Assembly: GCA_905479925.1 (NCBI GenBank)
Contig: CAJQOL010000113.1
Span: 1 to 37,441, forward strand
From: an uncultured Kangiellaceae bacterium
Lineage (GTDB): Bacteria > Pseudomonadota > Gammaproteobacteria > Enterobacterales > Kangiellaceae
Reading direction: 5' to 3'
Length of the DNA stretch: 37,441 nucleotides
Shown: piece by piece, positions 25,699-33,391 of the stretch
Layout: each line of letters begins with the position of its first letter
Position numbering within the stretch: position 1 is the first letter of the stretch
Made by a program: the position numbers and the translations under genes
Notes under the pieces: model-generated
Databases searched by the model: none
What the model saw: only the letters and a program-made list of their open reading frames with translations
Told to the model about the DNA's origin: nothing

Positions 25699-26400
25699 AT
25701 GACAGACTTACGTATAAAGCAACGCCTTCCATTGCACGAAGAGGTTATGTTAATTGCACTTTCCAATGAAACTGGCAAGGTCGACGGAAACGCCACCTTT
25801 TATCCGCAAATTGTCGCGGGCGCTATTATTGCTGAGTTAGTTCTCAATGATTATATCTCAATAGACACAAATAAAAGTTTTGTTTCCTTAAATACACAAA
25901 CAGAATGCCTTGATAATAGCGTTATTGTAGAGGCGCTATCGATGATTTCGGCCAGTTCAAAAAAAAGAAAAGTTGATTATTGGGTACATAAATTTGCCGG
26001 GATCCGTGACCTTAAAAAGAAAGTAGCCCACTCACTGATAGAAAAAGGACTGCTTGAAAAAATGGAGTTCACCATGTTTTGGTTATTTACCGCTACCCAT
26101 TATCCTGAAAAAGACCCCCGATACGAACGTAATCTAATTGCTCAATTAGACAAAGCCATTTTTAGCGATGTGGAACCAATTGATTTACGAACTTCCACTC
26201 TGGTTGCGTTACTGCATAAAACACGCTTGTTACAAATCCCGTTCGATGCGAATGCGCTAAATAGAAGAAAGCAACGTATGCAAGAAATTGCAGATGGAAA
26301 TTTGGTAGGAAAAGCAACGTCTCAAATTATTCAACAGATACAAACGGCATTGATTGTAATGTCCATAATGCCCTCGATGTTTGTGGTTACGACAATGTAA
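25699..26400 (+). CDS. GPP34-family (GOLPH3/Vps74-like) protein
   Basis: 233 aa. The N-terminal LPLHEEVMLIALSNETGKV, the AGAIIAELVLNDYI block and the late VALLHKTRLLQIPF region fit the GPP34 fold, known from the eukaryotic Golgi phosphoprotein GOLPH3, where it binds phosphatidylinositol-4-phosphate. Bacterial members exist but their role is not established; a membrane-lipid or membrane-surface function is a guess. The C-terminal TALIVMSIMPSMFVVTTM is hydrophobic and could touch the membrane. Only plus-strand gene in this part, convergent with the protease gene. GGAG lies nine bases before the ATG. Confidence 0.85.
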   Translation: MTDLRIKQRLPLHEEVMLIALSNETGKVDGNATFYPQIVAGAIIAELVLNDYISIDTNKSFVSLNTQTECLDNSVIVEALSMISASSKKRKVDYWVHKFAGIRDLKKKVAHSLIEKGLLEKMEFTMFWLFTATHYPEKDPRYERNLIAQLDKAIFSDVEPIDLRTSTLVALLHKTRLLQIPFDANALNRRKQRMQEIADGNLVGKATSQIIQQIQTALIVMSIMPSMFVVTTM

Positions 26401-26465
26401 GGCAGTGATCTATTGCTATGTATTTTCATTCAAGAACTGTTGTTCACCCGTAGAAGTTTAATCGA

Positions 26466-27098
26466 CTAATTTCTGCTGACATAAACTTGAGTCATAAACA
26501 TTAATCGAGATTGAAATTCATTCCAAGATAGTTCTTGTTTTGAAGGGCTATTGGGCCATGGGTCACGAATAACGACGTTTCTAAATATAGGATTATTGTA
26601 TTGATCGACCGAGTAGTAAACAGCGGTCACTACTACAGCATGCCCGATCCCCCCTTGAGGATTACGAAGGCCGACAATTAAAGGCCATTTATTGGCTAGC
26701 GCTCTTACAATTTCACTACCTGACGATGTATACGGATTAGCATGAATGGATGAGTTTCTACCTCTATTGTCCGGAGCCCATCCGGTTAGGGCATTCAAAA
26801 TTTGATTAGCGTTTGCTGGACGGTCAATTTGAGTACCATAGATTCTTTGCACGACTTGCTCTTGAGAGACGTAAAGTCCATGATAATTAAGTACCATTTG
26901 AACAGAAGCAGCCCAACACCAATTGGCTTGCCTTTGCCTGCCGTTTTTATTAGGTGAAGCAAAATATTCAAACTCCGCAGAAGGTACTCCTGCAACAAAT
27001 AAATTTTGTTGAAGCTGACGTATGTCGGCATGAGCATTAACGCTCAATACAAGAATTAGGCTAATAACGAATAGCTGTAATAGAGTTTTTATTTTCAT
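26466..27098 (-). CDS. secreted papain-like cysteine protease (C70/AvrRpt2-like)
   Basis: 210 aa with a signal peptide (MKIKTLLQLFVISLILVLSV, cleavage after NAHA, residue 24). The catalytic triad of the papain-like/C39-like fold is visible: Cys61 in NWCWAAS, His153 in GIGHAVVVTAV and Asp179 in RDPWPNS. The NWCWAASVQMVLNYHG block is typical of papain-like proteases of the AvrRpt2 family (C70). Exported, probably periplasmic or secreted. Whether it matures a peptide, degrades protein or acts as an effector cannot be told; no secretion genes are adjacent. Confidence 0.85.
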   Translation of the reverse strand: MKIKTLLQLFVISLILVLSVNAHADIRQLQQNLFVAGVPSAEFEYFASPNKNGRQRQANWCWAASVQMVLNYHGLYVSQEQVVQRIYGTQIDRPANANQILNALTGWAPDNRGRNSSIHANPYTSSGSEIVRALANKWPLIVGLRNPQGGIGHAVVVTAVYYSVDQYNNPIFRNVVIRDPWPNSPSKQELSWNEFQSRLMFMTQVYVSRN

Positions 27099-27211
27099 TA
27101 CCTTTTGCTTCCTCTTTTTGCTTCCTATTTAGCACTACAGGCGGCCGTTCTCCCTCAACTTTTTCGATTTCTGTGCTTTCAATATAGCACTTAGCTACTC
27201 TCTTTATTTAT

Positions 27212-27502
27212 CTAGGTAACCTTGAGTAATTTAGCCAAAAGATCGATTCTTTTGTTAATTTTTCTACTTTCACTTTCTATAGCGCCAGAAACACCAATGA
27301 AAGCAAAAACAAGCCAATAGTAACCACTATCCATTAATTCTACATCGAAGATCGAATTTGCGGCATAGAGTCCAGCCATTAATAGAATAAGAGAAATGAC
27401 ACCCGCAAAAGGTCTAGGTTTTAACGAATTAAACTGTTTCAGAATTTCTCCATTACGCTCACTTTCATAATTATCAATCAATACTTCAGCTTGTTTGTCC
27501 AT
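27212..27502 (-). CDS. small membrane protein, 96 aa, unknown
   Basis: Two membrane segments (about 31-50 and 59-76) with polar, charged ends; the C-terminus RKINKRIDLLAKLLKV is basic and helical. No family recognised. Weak ribosome site. It stands between the protease gene and another unknown membrane gene on the same strand. Confidence 0.65.
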   Translation of the reverse strand: MDKQAEVLIDNYESERNGEILKQFNSLKPRPFAGVISLILLMAGLYAANSIFDVELMDSGYYWLVFAFIGVSGAIESESRKINKRIDLLAKLLKVT

Positions 27503-27612
27503 GTTAATGTTTTTTCCGTTTATTGTGTGTTATTGGTACTCTAATTTCTGAATGATGAATTAAATATCAATGACAATCATTCCCTATTTGTATCCATTGA
27601 AAAAAGTAGATA

Positions 27613-28299
27613 TTATTCCGCTAATTCCCAAAACGGCATATCTTCAGTTTCTTGTCGACTGCGCTCCATATCCGGAATAGCTCGTTCCTTTACAACCTCC
27701 CGTAATATTGCATTGGTCTTCGCAATTTCTTTAACTAATTTTGGGTACCATAAGAGGCTATCTTTAAGCTGGCCATTTGCTGAGTAATAATCGGTGATTT
27801 CCCCAGACGCAGCTGTTTGGTAGAGTATCGATTGCTGAAGCTCATTAATACGTTGTATTTTTTTCTCTAACTGTTCTAGCTTATAAATACCCCTAATAAT
27901 ACTGTGTAGCAGCTCTTCATCAATGGCTTCAAAGTTCTTACTATTAAAGGCGGCTCTTACGGTAATACCATTATAAAGATAATAGAGATCAGTGAGTACC
28001 AGCTTTGGCTGTTCACCGGCTTCAATGCCATTTACGACTTTTAGATAGCTATCTAATTTAACCTGCTCCTCTTCTAAGTGGCTATAGAATATTTTGAATT
28101 CATGGATGAGGGAATCATAATATTTGATTCTGATTTTTTTATCTCTTAGCGCCTCTTGGTAATCGGTAAAAACGAAAGCTAAATAGACACCAAAAAAGAC
28201 GATAAAGAATTCAAAGAAATATTTTCGAGCAAAAGAGCGCAACACTTGCGGTTTTTTTTCCGGGCGGGCAGGCTGAGTATTTGAGTTCGAGTTAGTCAT
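27613..28299 (-). CDS. single-pass membrane protein with coiled cytoplasmic or periplasmic domain, unknown
   Basis: 228 aa. A basic N-terminus is followed by one hydrophobic helix (about 27-45: YFFEFFIVFFGVYLAFVF), then DYQEALRDKK and a long helical, charged domain with coiled-coil character (YKLEQLEKKIQRINELQQS). The FEFF.VFFGVYLAF.FTDYQE start recalls DUF6090-type proteins, but I am not certain. Function unknown. Confidence 0.7.
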   Translation of the reverse strand: MTNSNSNTQPARPEKKPQVLRSFARKYFFEFFIVFFGVYLAFVFTDYQEALRDKKIRIKYYDSLIHEFKIFYSHLEEEQVKLDSYLKVVNGIEAGEQPKLVLTDLYYLYNGITVRAAFNSKNFEAIDEELLHSIIRGIYKLEQLEKKIQRINELQQSILYQTAASGEITDYYSANGQLKDSLLWYPKLVKEIAKTNAILREVVKERAIPDMERSRQETEDMPFWELAE

Positions 28300-28523
28300 A
28301 GCGAGTTATTCCGTGAGCGTCTGTTCTTTACGCAAATAGAAATTTGATTGTTATGCTACATACTGTACTTTGACTCAGCGCCTAGTGCAACCGGCTAGTT
28401 TTTGCTAATTCGTTTAACCGTGATTATTTGAACAGTGCTTATTAGGCGACAATAACCGAACAATAACGTAACAATAACTGGGCCATAGCTAACTGACCCA
28501 GCTCGCACTTGCTATTACTTAGT

Positions 28524-29495
28524 TTAACCTCGGCCGTGGGCAGACATAAAATCTATTGAAGGACCTGCGGGTATGATTAATGTTGGATTAATGGTGTCGT
28601 GGCTTCCATAATAGTGCGCCTTGGTATAATCCAAGTTCACTGTTTCCGCAATTCCTGGAACTTGATATAACTCTCTCAAATACCCCCAAATGCTTGGATA
28701 ATCAACGATACGTTTTAAATTACACTTAAAATGGCCTACGTATACGGCATCAAAACGCACCAATGTTGTAAACAGCCGCCAATCAGCTTCCGTTAAACGA
28801 TCTCCAACCAAATATCTATTGTCGTTAAGGTGCGCCTCTAACTTATCTAGTCCACTAAAAAGCGTTTCTACGGCTTCATTATAAGCCTCTTGAGTGGTTG
28901 CAAAACCTGCCCGATAAACTCCGTTATTTATTGTTGGGTAGATAAAATCATTCCATTCGTCGATCTCACTCAAAAGTTTCTCAGGAGCAAAGCGCGGTGT
29001 AGACTCCACCACTTGTTCAAAAGCTGAGTCAAGCATTCTAATAATTTCAGAGGACTCATTACTAACAATGGTGTTGTTCTTTTTATCCCATAAAATGGGC
29101 ACCGTCACCCGACCGGTGTAATCTGGTTTTGCGGCGGTATAGATCTGATGTGCTCGAGTCGCATTAAAAATGGGGTCCGAGATAACGCCATCACCAGGCT
29201 CAAAGGTCCAACCTTCATCACGCATGTAAGCATTAACGACAGACATGGAAATTATATCTTCTAAGCCTTTCAGTTTTCTATAAATAATCGTTCGATGTGC
29301 CCAAGGGCACGCTAGTGATACATAAAGGTGGTAACGATTAGCTTCCGCTTTGTAGCCGCCCTCTCCTGTTGGTCCGGCGCTACCGTCCTCGGTTATCCAG
29401 TTCCTAAAACTAGACGCCTTTCTCTCGAAACTACCACCGGTAGACTTAGTGTCATACCACTGATCTTTCCATACTCCATCAACTAATAATCCCAT
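28524..29495 (-). CDS. yqjG: glutathionyl-hydroquinone reductase (xi-class GST, YqjG)
   Basis: 323 aa; reduces glutathionyl-hydroquinones in the cytoplasm with glutathione. Catalytic Cys63 sits in SLACPWAHRT, followed by the long xi-class insert (MSVVNAYMRDEGWTFEPGDG) and the thioredoxin-fold VPILWDKKNNTIVSNESSEI. The C-terminal helical domain has LVGDRLTEADWRLFTTLVRF. Two adjacent ATGs exist; the second (29495) has AGGAG at six bases and is preferred. A DoxX gene lies about 110 bases upstream, the same pairing as yqjF-yqjG in E. coli. Confidence 0.95.
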   Translation of the reverse strand: MGLLVDGVWKDQWYDTKSTGGSFERKASSFRNWITEDGSAGPTGEGGYKAEANRYHLYVSLACPWAHRTIIYRKLKGLEDIISMSVVNAYMRDEGWTFEPGDGVISDPIFNATRAHQIYTAAKPDYTGRVTVPILWDKKNNTIVSNESSEIIRMLDSAFEQVVESTPRFAPEKLLSEIDEWNDFIYPTINNGVYRAGFATTQEAYNEAVETLFSGLDKLEAHLNDNRYLVGDRLTEADWRLFTTLVRFDAVYVGHFKCNLKRIVDYPSIWGYLRELYQVPGIAETVNLDYTKAHYYGSHDTINPTLIIPAGPSIDFMSAHGRG

Positions 29496-29606
29496 CATTA
29501 ACTCCTGTCTTATTCAGCCTAGCTGAATCTTATTCTGTGCTTAGTTATTGCTAATACACCCGCTAAAAAGCGAATAAAAACGGTTGCAGCTGATAAAAGC
29601 CTCTAG

Positions 29607-30008
29607 TTATAGCTTTGCTGCAGAGCTTTGAAAGCGACTATCTAATGAATATGCGCCTCCGCCATGGACAACCAAAGTAAGGAAACCGCCTGCGATCGCA
29701 AAATTCTTCATAAAATTAGTCATTTCCGCTTGGTTACTAAAATCGGCATGAAATAAGATCGCTGACAATGCGCTAAACCCTGCCAAGCCGAAGGCCACTA
29801 ATCGAGTTTTAAAGCCAAGTATAATGGCCAGGCCACCAACGGCTTCAGTTAAAATAACTAATGGTAACAACGCACCTGGTACTCCCATTGCTTCCATATA
29901 ACCTTGTGTTCCTTCGTATTGAGATATCTTGGTAATACCCGATAAGAAAAACATAAAAGCTAAAAGTAAACGACCTAACGGTGCTGCAAAAATTTGTAAC
30001 TGTTTCAT
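29607..30008 (-). CDS. DoxX family protein (YqjF-like)
   Basis: 133 aa, four membrane helices (about 7-26, 46-66, 69-87, 103-119) with DoxX features LGRLLLAFMFFLSGITKI at the start and LTEAVGGLAIILGFKTRL in the middle. Inner membrane, redox-related in its family; exact role open. AGGAG six bases before the ATG. Upstream of yqjG as in E. coli, so the pair probably deals with quinone or electrophile stress. Confidence 0.92.
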   Translation of the reverse strand: MKQLQIFAAPLGRLLLAFMFFLSGITKISQYEGTQGYMEAMGVPGALLPLVILTEAVGGLAIILGFKTRLVAFGLAGFSALSAILFHADFSNQAEMTNFMKNFAIAGGFLTLVVHGGGAYSLDSRFQSSAAKL

Positions 30009-30317
30009 AAATTTCTCCTAGTTGATTGTTTTGATTGCTTAGTCCAATTCAATGATTTGTTTGGCTTGGGGATATAGTAGGCGAACTCAATTAGTGAATA
30101 AACAGCACTAAATAGAACTTATTGTTTTTATTATGAGAACAATTGCGTGCTATTTAGAGTGTTGGTAGGTAACCGTGAACGACTAACCAATCAGTTCCAG
30201 CAATAGGACCATTTGACTCTCTGATAGTTAGCAATCCGGTTTTAATAGGCCAGCTTCTTGATTAATTGCTTAGTTTATTACTTGGATTGTTGTTTGGTTT
30301 ATTATTTGGATGTTTAC
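30009..30317. other. intergenic region with a 15-bp direct repeat
   Basis: No gene seen. GTTTATTACTTGGAT (30273-30287) recurs as GTTTATTATTTGGAT (30297-30311), 14 of 15 identical, just past the FAD oxidoreductase stop. The DoxX promoter should lie on the left side. Confidence 0.5.
30273..30311. repeat. 15-bp direct repeat, two copies
   Basis: GTTTATT[A]CTTGGAT-type unit twice, with nine bases between. AT-rich, likely slippage. Confidence 0.55.
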
Positions 30318-31388
30318 TTAGCGTGGCTGCGCCAAATGAGCAGCAACCGCTAGGCCTAATGCCCTCGCGGTGGTCCATTTACCACCAAAAACACTGGTAA
30401 GCCGTTGTTGCTGATCGATTTGGTATTCTCGACTTGCGGTTGAGGCGTTTTCACTTCCCGCCAATAACGGCCGGAGTCCAGCAAAGCCACCAGTTATATC
30501 CGATGGATTTCGTTGTTGTTCAAAATAATGGTTATATAAGTTGAGTAAATAATGTTGCTCGTCTTCAGAACATGCGATTTTTTCATCTAAAGATTGCCTG
30601 ACTTCTGTAGTTCCTAACAAAGTTTGATGTTTAAAAGGTAATACAAAAACGATTCTTTTTTCCCCAGGAACTTCCAACATATGACCATATTTACTGATGG
30701 CGGGGAGCAATAAGTGGCTACCTCGCACCAAGTCTAACTGTCTAGCAGAGTTTACTTTTGATTGCTGCAATAGCTCCGCACTCCATGGTCCAGCAACATT
30801 AACAATATGATCAAATTTAAACCGATCATTTTCAGTGGTTAGACATCCTTGGGTGTTAACCGTTTTTACCGGAGTATTTTCTCTAATATCTACACCGAGA
30901 GTGTTACATTGTTTAGCCACCCATAAACCCAGTGCTCGATCATCCATTTGTCCATCAAAGAATAGATAGGCACCTTTGAGTCCCTTTTGCATCAGTTGCG
31001 GAGAACAGCGTTTAATCTGTTTTAACGTTAACCAGCGGTGTCGACCAATGCCGCGTTTTCCAGCGAAAAAATCATATAGCATAAGTCCCAGTTTAATCTT
31101 ATAGCGTGAACGCGTGTGACTATAAATAGGGTATAAAATGGGAAGTCGGCGAGTTAAATTAGGCACTTTATTAAGCCACCATTGCCTTTCTTTTAGGGCT
31201 TCTTTAACTAAGCGAAATTCAAAATTTTCTAAATAGCGTAGGCCACCGTGAAGCAGTTTAGAGGATGCTACGCTAGTTTTCCCCATTAGCTGATCGGCTT
31301 CGAACAATGTTACCTGATGCCCTGCCTGCGCTAGAGCCCACGTTGAACATAAACCGTTAATACCACCGCCGATCACTGCTACTTTCAT
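30318..31388 (-). CDS. FAD-dependent oxidoreductase, GlpD-like (DAO family)
   Basis: 356 aa. N-terminal dinucleotide fold VIGGGINGLCSTWALAQAG with a Glu (LFEA) that binds the ribose. The SSKLLHGGLRYLE block is diagnostic of glycerol-3-phosphate dehydrogenase-like members, and LLGTTEVRQS and GGFAGLRPLL are GlpD-like. It ends after GKWTTARALGLAVA, so it lacks the C-terminal domain that makes full GlpD about 500 aa. Membrane-peripheral glycerol-3-phosphate or related 2-hydroxyacid oxidation is the inferred activity. It comes 105 bases after the cupin_8 gene on the same strand, perhaps one transcript with SapC. Confidence 0.88.
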   Translation of the reverse strand: MKVAVIGGGINGLCSTWALAQAGHQVTLFEADQLMGKTSVASSKLLHGGLRYLENFEFRLVKEALKERQWWLNKVPNLTRRLPILYPIYSHTRSRYKIKLGLMLYDFFAGKRGIGRHRWLTLKQIKRCSPQLMQKGLKGAYLFFDGQMDDRALGLWVAKQCNTLGVDIRENTPVKTVNTQGCLTTENDRFKFDHIVNVAGPWSAELLQQSKVNSARQLDLVRGSHLLLPAISKYGHMLEVPGEKRIVFVLPFKHQTLLGTTEVRQSLDEKIACSEDEQHYLLNLYNHYFEQQRNPSDITGGFAGLRPLLAGSENASTASREYQIDQQQRLTSVFGGKWTTARALGLAVAAHLAQPR

Positions 31389-31493
31389 TAACTATGTACC
31401 CAGCTCTGGATTAAAATTACAGACCAATTTTGAACGACCAACCTTTATAAAACAATCTTCTGACGCTAACAATTGTTATCAACTAATCCAAAA

Positions 31494-32489
31494 TTAACGA
31501 TTTAGTTTATTAATTAATAGAGCCCTTAATTGCCGTGCAAGTTGTTCATCAATCGGGTTAAGAACTCCCCGCTTTTCAACGGGAATATGTGAATTATCTT
31601 GGGGTGAAAATACATAATGTTCAAATATATTTTTCCACGCTTCTCGTTGCGACTCTGGCAAATCACGTATTGATAGTAGTGCATGATTTAATGCATCAAG
31701 TGGCGCTCCCATAAAAAGGCCAACTTGCCTCCACCAATAGTTAATAAGCACATTAAATTGCGAAAAACTCTCAACGTGATGCCACCACATACTAGGAATA
31801 AATATTCCATCTCCGGGATTAAGTGTCGCTGAATATGACGACTCCATTGCAACCTTAAACTTTGGAAACTTTGTAAAATCGGGATTTCTAAAATCGACCA
31901 GACTTGCCGACTGACCCGCAGGCGTATAGTCAAGTGGGCCGACGTAGAGGTTTTCCAATTGCTGCGGCGGAAATAAAGTAAATCGTCGTTGTCCTACCGC
32001 AACACAAGCCAAATTATCCGGAATATCATAATGTGCGGCTACTCGCGACTGGTTGCCGATCCAGATACTTACTAGAGGATTAACAACTGCATTGCTTAAC
32101 TGATTTTGCGCTGTTAATCCTGGTAACACATGGTTAACGGAGGTTGAACCAACATAATAAGTGTCGGTAGAATTTTGATTGGCCATTCTATCCAAAATAT
32201 CGGTTAATAGACCCGTCATTCGACTGAAATTGAATTCACTTAAATCCTGATTGTAAAAATAACGACCTTGTTCTGATTTAGGTGCGACAAGCGCATGAAC
32301 TTTTTCGTCTCTATAAAAAGAGCGTAAATATTGTTCAGCCGCCTCATCGGATTTAAGACCCTCTTTCACTAATGGCCAGTCTTTTACAATACCTCTTAAG
32401 ACAACCGGCTTTGTTGTTGTTTGAATTTGCTCAAAGTCATCAATACTGGCATGAGCTATTTCATCAATTGGTTGAGTAGAATCAAACAT
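31494..32489 (-). CDS. cupin_8/JmjC-like 2-oxoglutarate oxygenase-type protein
   Basis: 331 aa. The cupin/JmjC barrel carries the iron motif HxD...H: His153 and Asp155 in AAHYDIPDN and His237 (or 238) in MWWHHVESF. RRFTLFPPQQLENLYVGP is the usual strand after the first motif. Such proteins hydroxylate protein or small-molecule substrates with Fe(II) and 2-oxoglutarate. They recur beside SapC and TonB-dependent receptors in marine Gammaproteobacteria, Caulobacter and Xanthomonas, where the role is not settled. It starts 28 bases after the SapC stop, so the two are almost certainly co-transcribed. Confidence 0.92.
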   Translation of the reverse strand: MFDSTQPIDEIAHASIDDFEQIQTTTKPVVLRGIVKDWPLVKEGLKSDEAAEQYLRSFYRDEKVHALVAPKSEQGRYFYNQDLSEFNFSRMTGLLTDILDRMANQNSTDTYYVGSTSVNHVLPGLTAQNQLSNAVVNPLVSIWIGNQSRVAAHYDIPDNLACVAVGQRRFTLFPPQQLENLYVGPLDYTPAGQSASLVDFRNPDFTKFPKFKVAMESSYSATLNPGDGIFIPSMWWHHVESFSQFNVLINYWWRQVGLFMGAPLDALNHALLSIRDLPESQREAWKNIFEHYVFSPQDNSHIPVEKRGVLNPIDEQLARQLRALLINKLNR

Positions 32490-32517
32490 AACTTAATTAG
32501 CCTCAACAGCTACGCTG

Positions 32518-33249
32518 CTAATTTTTCTGATTGAGTTTGTTTTTGCGGTCAATAAGTTCATTAATGTGAGTATGTGAAGCAGCAATTAGATGGATCAGTT
32601 TAAGGTAACCTTTTTGATGTAAAGAAGACAACTTATCGCCTTCTAGCTGCATTACCTTTTCTTCGTGAATGGTATACAAACCAGCTAGTTCATGTTTTTG
32701 CCCATTATTTAGTTCTACTTTAATAGTTACCGGTTCTAATAGTTCTTGTTGTAATAAGTCATCTATAAATAACTTAACATGTTGGTGTCCGTCATTAATA
32801 GTTTTAAGCACAGAGCTTATTTGTTGCAAATATTCGCTCTGACCACCCTGTGGCAAAAACACCGCTTCACCATTTTCTTGGTTCACTCTTGGACTATCCA
32901 TATCAATATGGACCACCGGTTCATTCTGTATTACACCATCAATGTTTTGTTCTTGAAAACCAATTAGAAACGGGCGGCGCTGAATTGTTAGAGGAATATA
33001 ATTGGCTTCCCAACCCGATTCCGTTAAGAATAAATTTTCCTGCTGGTCAAAACCAAATAATGCGATGGTTTCAAATTGTCCTGTTTCGGTGTTTTTACGA
33101 AAGAAAATCGGATAATGAGCTTGTACTGCCAAAAACTCCGCCAGCACAATATTAGTGTAACTACCATCGTCACCCATTCCAGGGGAAAACTGCGTATTAA
33201 TACGAAGATCTTTGTGTGCAACATTGTCTAATAACTGATGATTGGTCAT
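32518..33249 (-). CDS. SapC family protein
   Basis: 243 aa, full-length SapC domain (PF07277): TQFSPGMGDDGSYTNI replaces the usual start, then VLAEFLAVQAHYPIFFRK, FGFDQQENLFL and WEANYIPLTIQRRPFLIGF, the classic core. SapC was named from a Campylobacter surface-array locus; in marine and freshwater Proteobacteria it accompanies TonB receptors for glycans. Mechanism unknown. It follows a terminator after the receptor gene, so it must have its own promoter in the 78 bases before the ATG or depend on read-through. Confidence 0.95.
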   Translation of the reverse strand: MTNHQLLDNVAHKDLRINTQFSPGMGDDGSYTNIVLAEFLAVQAHYPIFFRKNTETGQFETIALFGFDQQENLFLTESGWEANYIPLTIQRRPFLIGFQEQNIDGVIQNEPVVHIDMDSPRVNQENGEAVFLPQGGQSEYLQQISSVLKTINDGHQHVKLFIDDLLQQELLEPVTIKVELNNGQKHELAGLYTIHEEKVMQLEGDKLSSLHQKGYLKLIHLIAASHTHINELIDRKNKLNQKN

Positions 33250-33327
33250 ATTATTTTCCGAAATTAGTTAATAATCGATTAACCTAAATAGGGTTGTACA
33301 TCCCTGAGTCTACTACAGCCGATAGAT

Positions 33328-33351
33328 AAAAACCGCCCTAAGGCGGTTTTT
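33328..33351. terminator. rho-independent terminator between receptor and SapC genes
   Basis: AAAAACCGCC/GGCGGTTTTT stem (perfect, four-base loop CTAA) with T and A tracts on both sides, so it can act on either strand. It lies about 40 bases past the stop of the TonB-dependent receptor gene. Confidence 0.9.
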
Positions 33352-33391
33352 ATTGGCTTTCCGTTATATCGTCACCATCGGTGATTCTAAT

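Noticed and set aside
28478..28501. CTGGG...CCCAG as the yqjG terminator
   Set aside because: Five-base stem and no T run in the minus sense.
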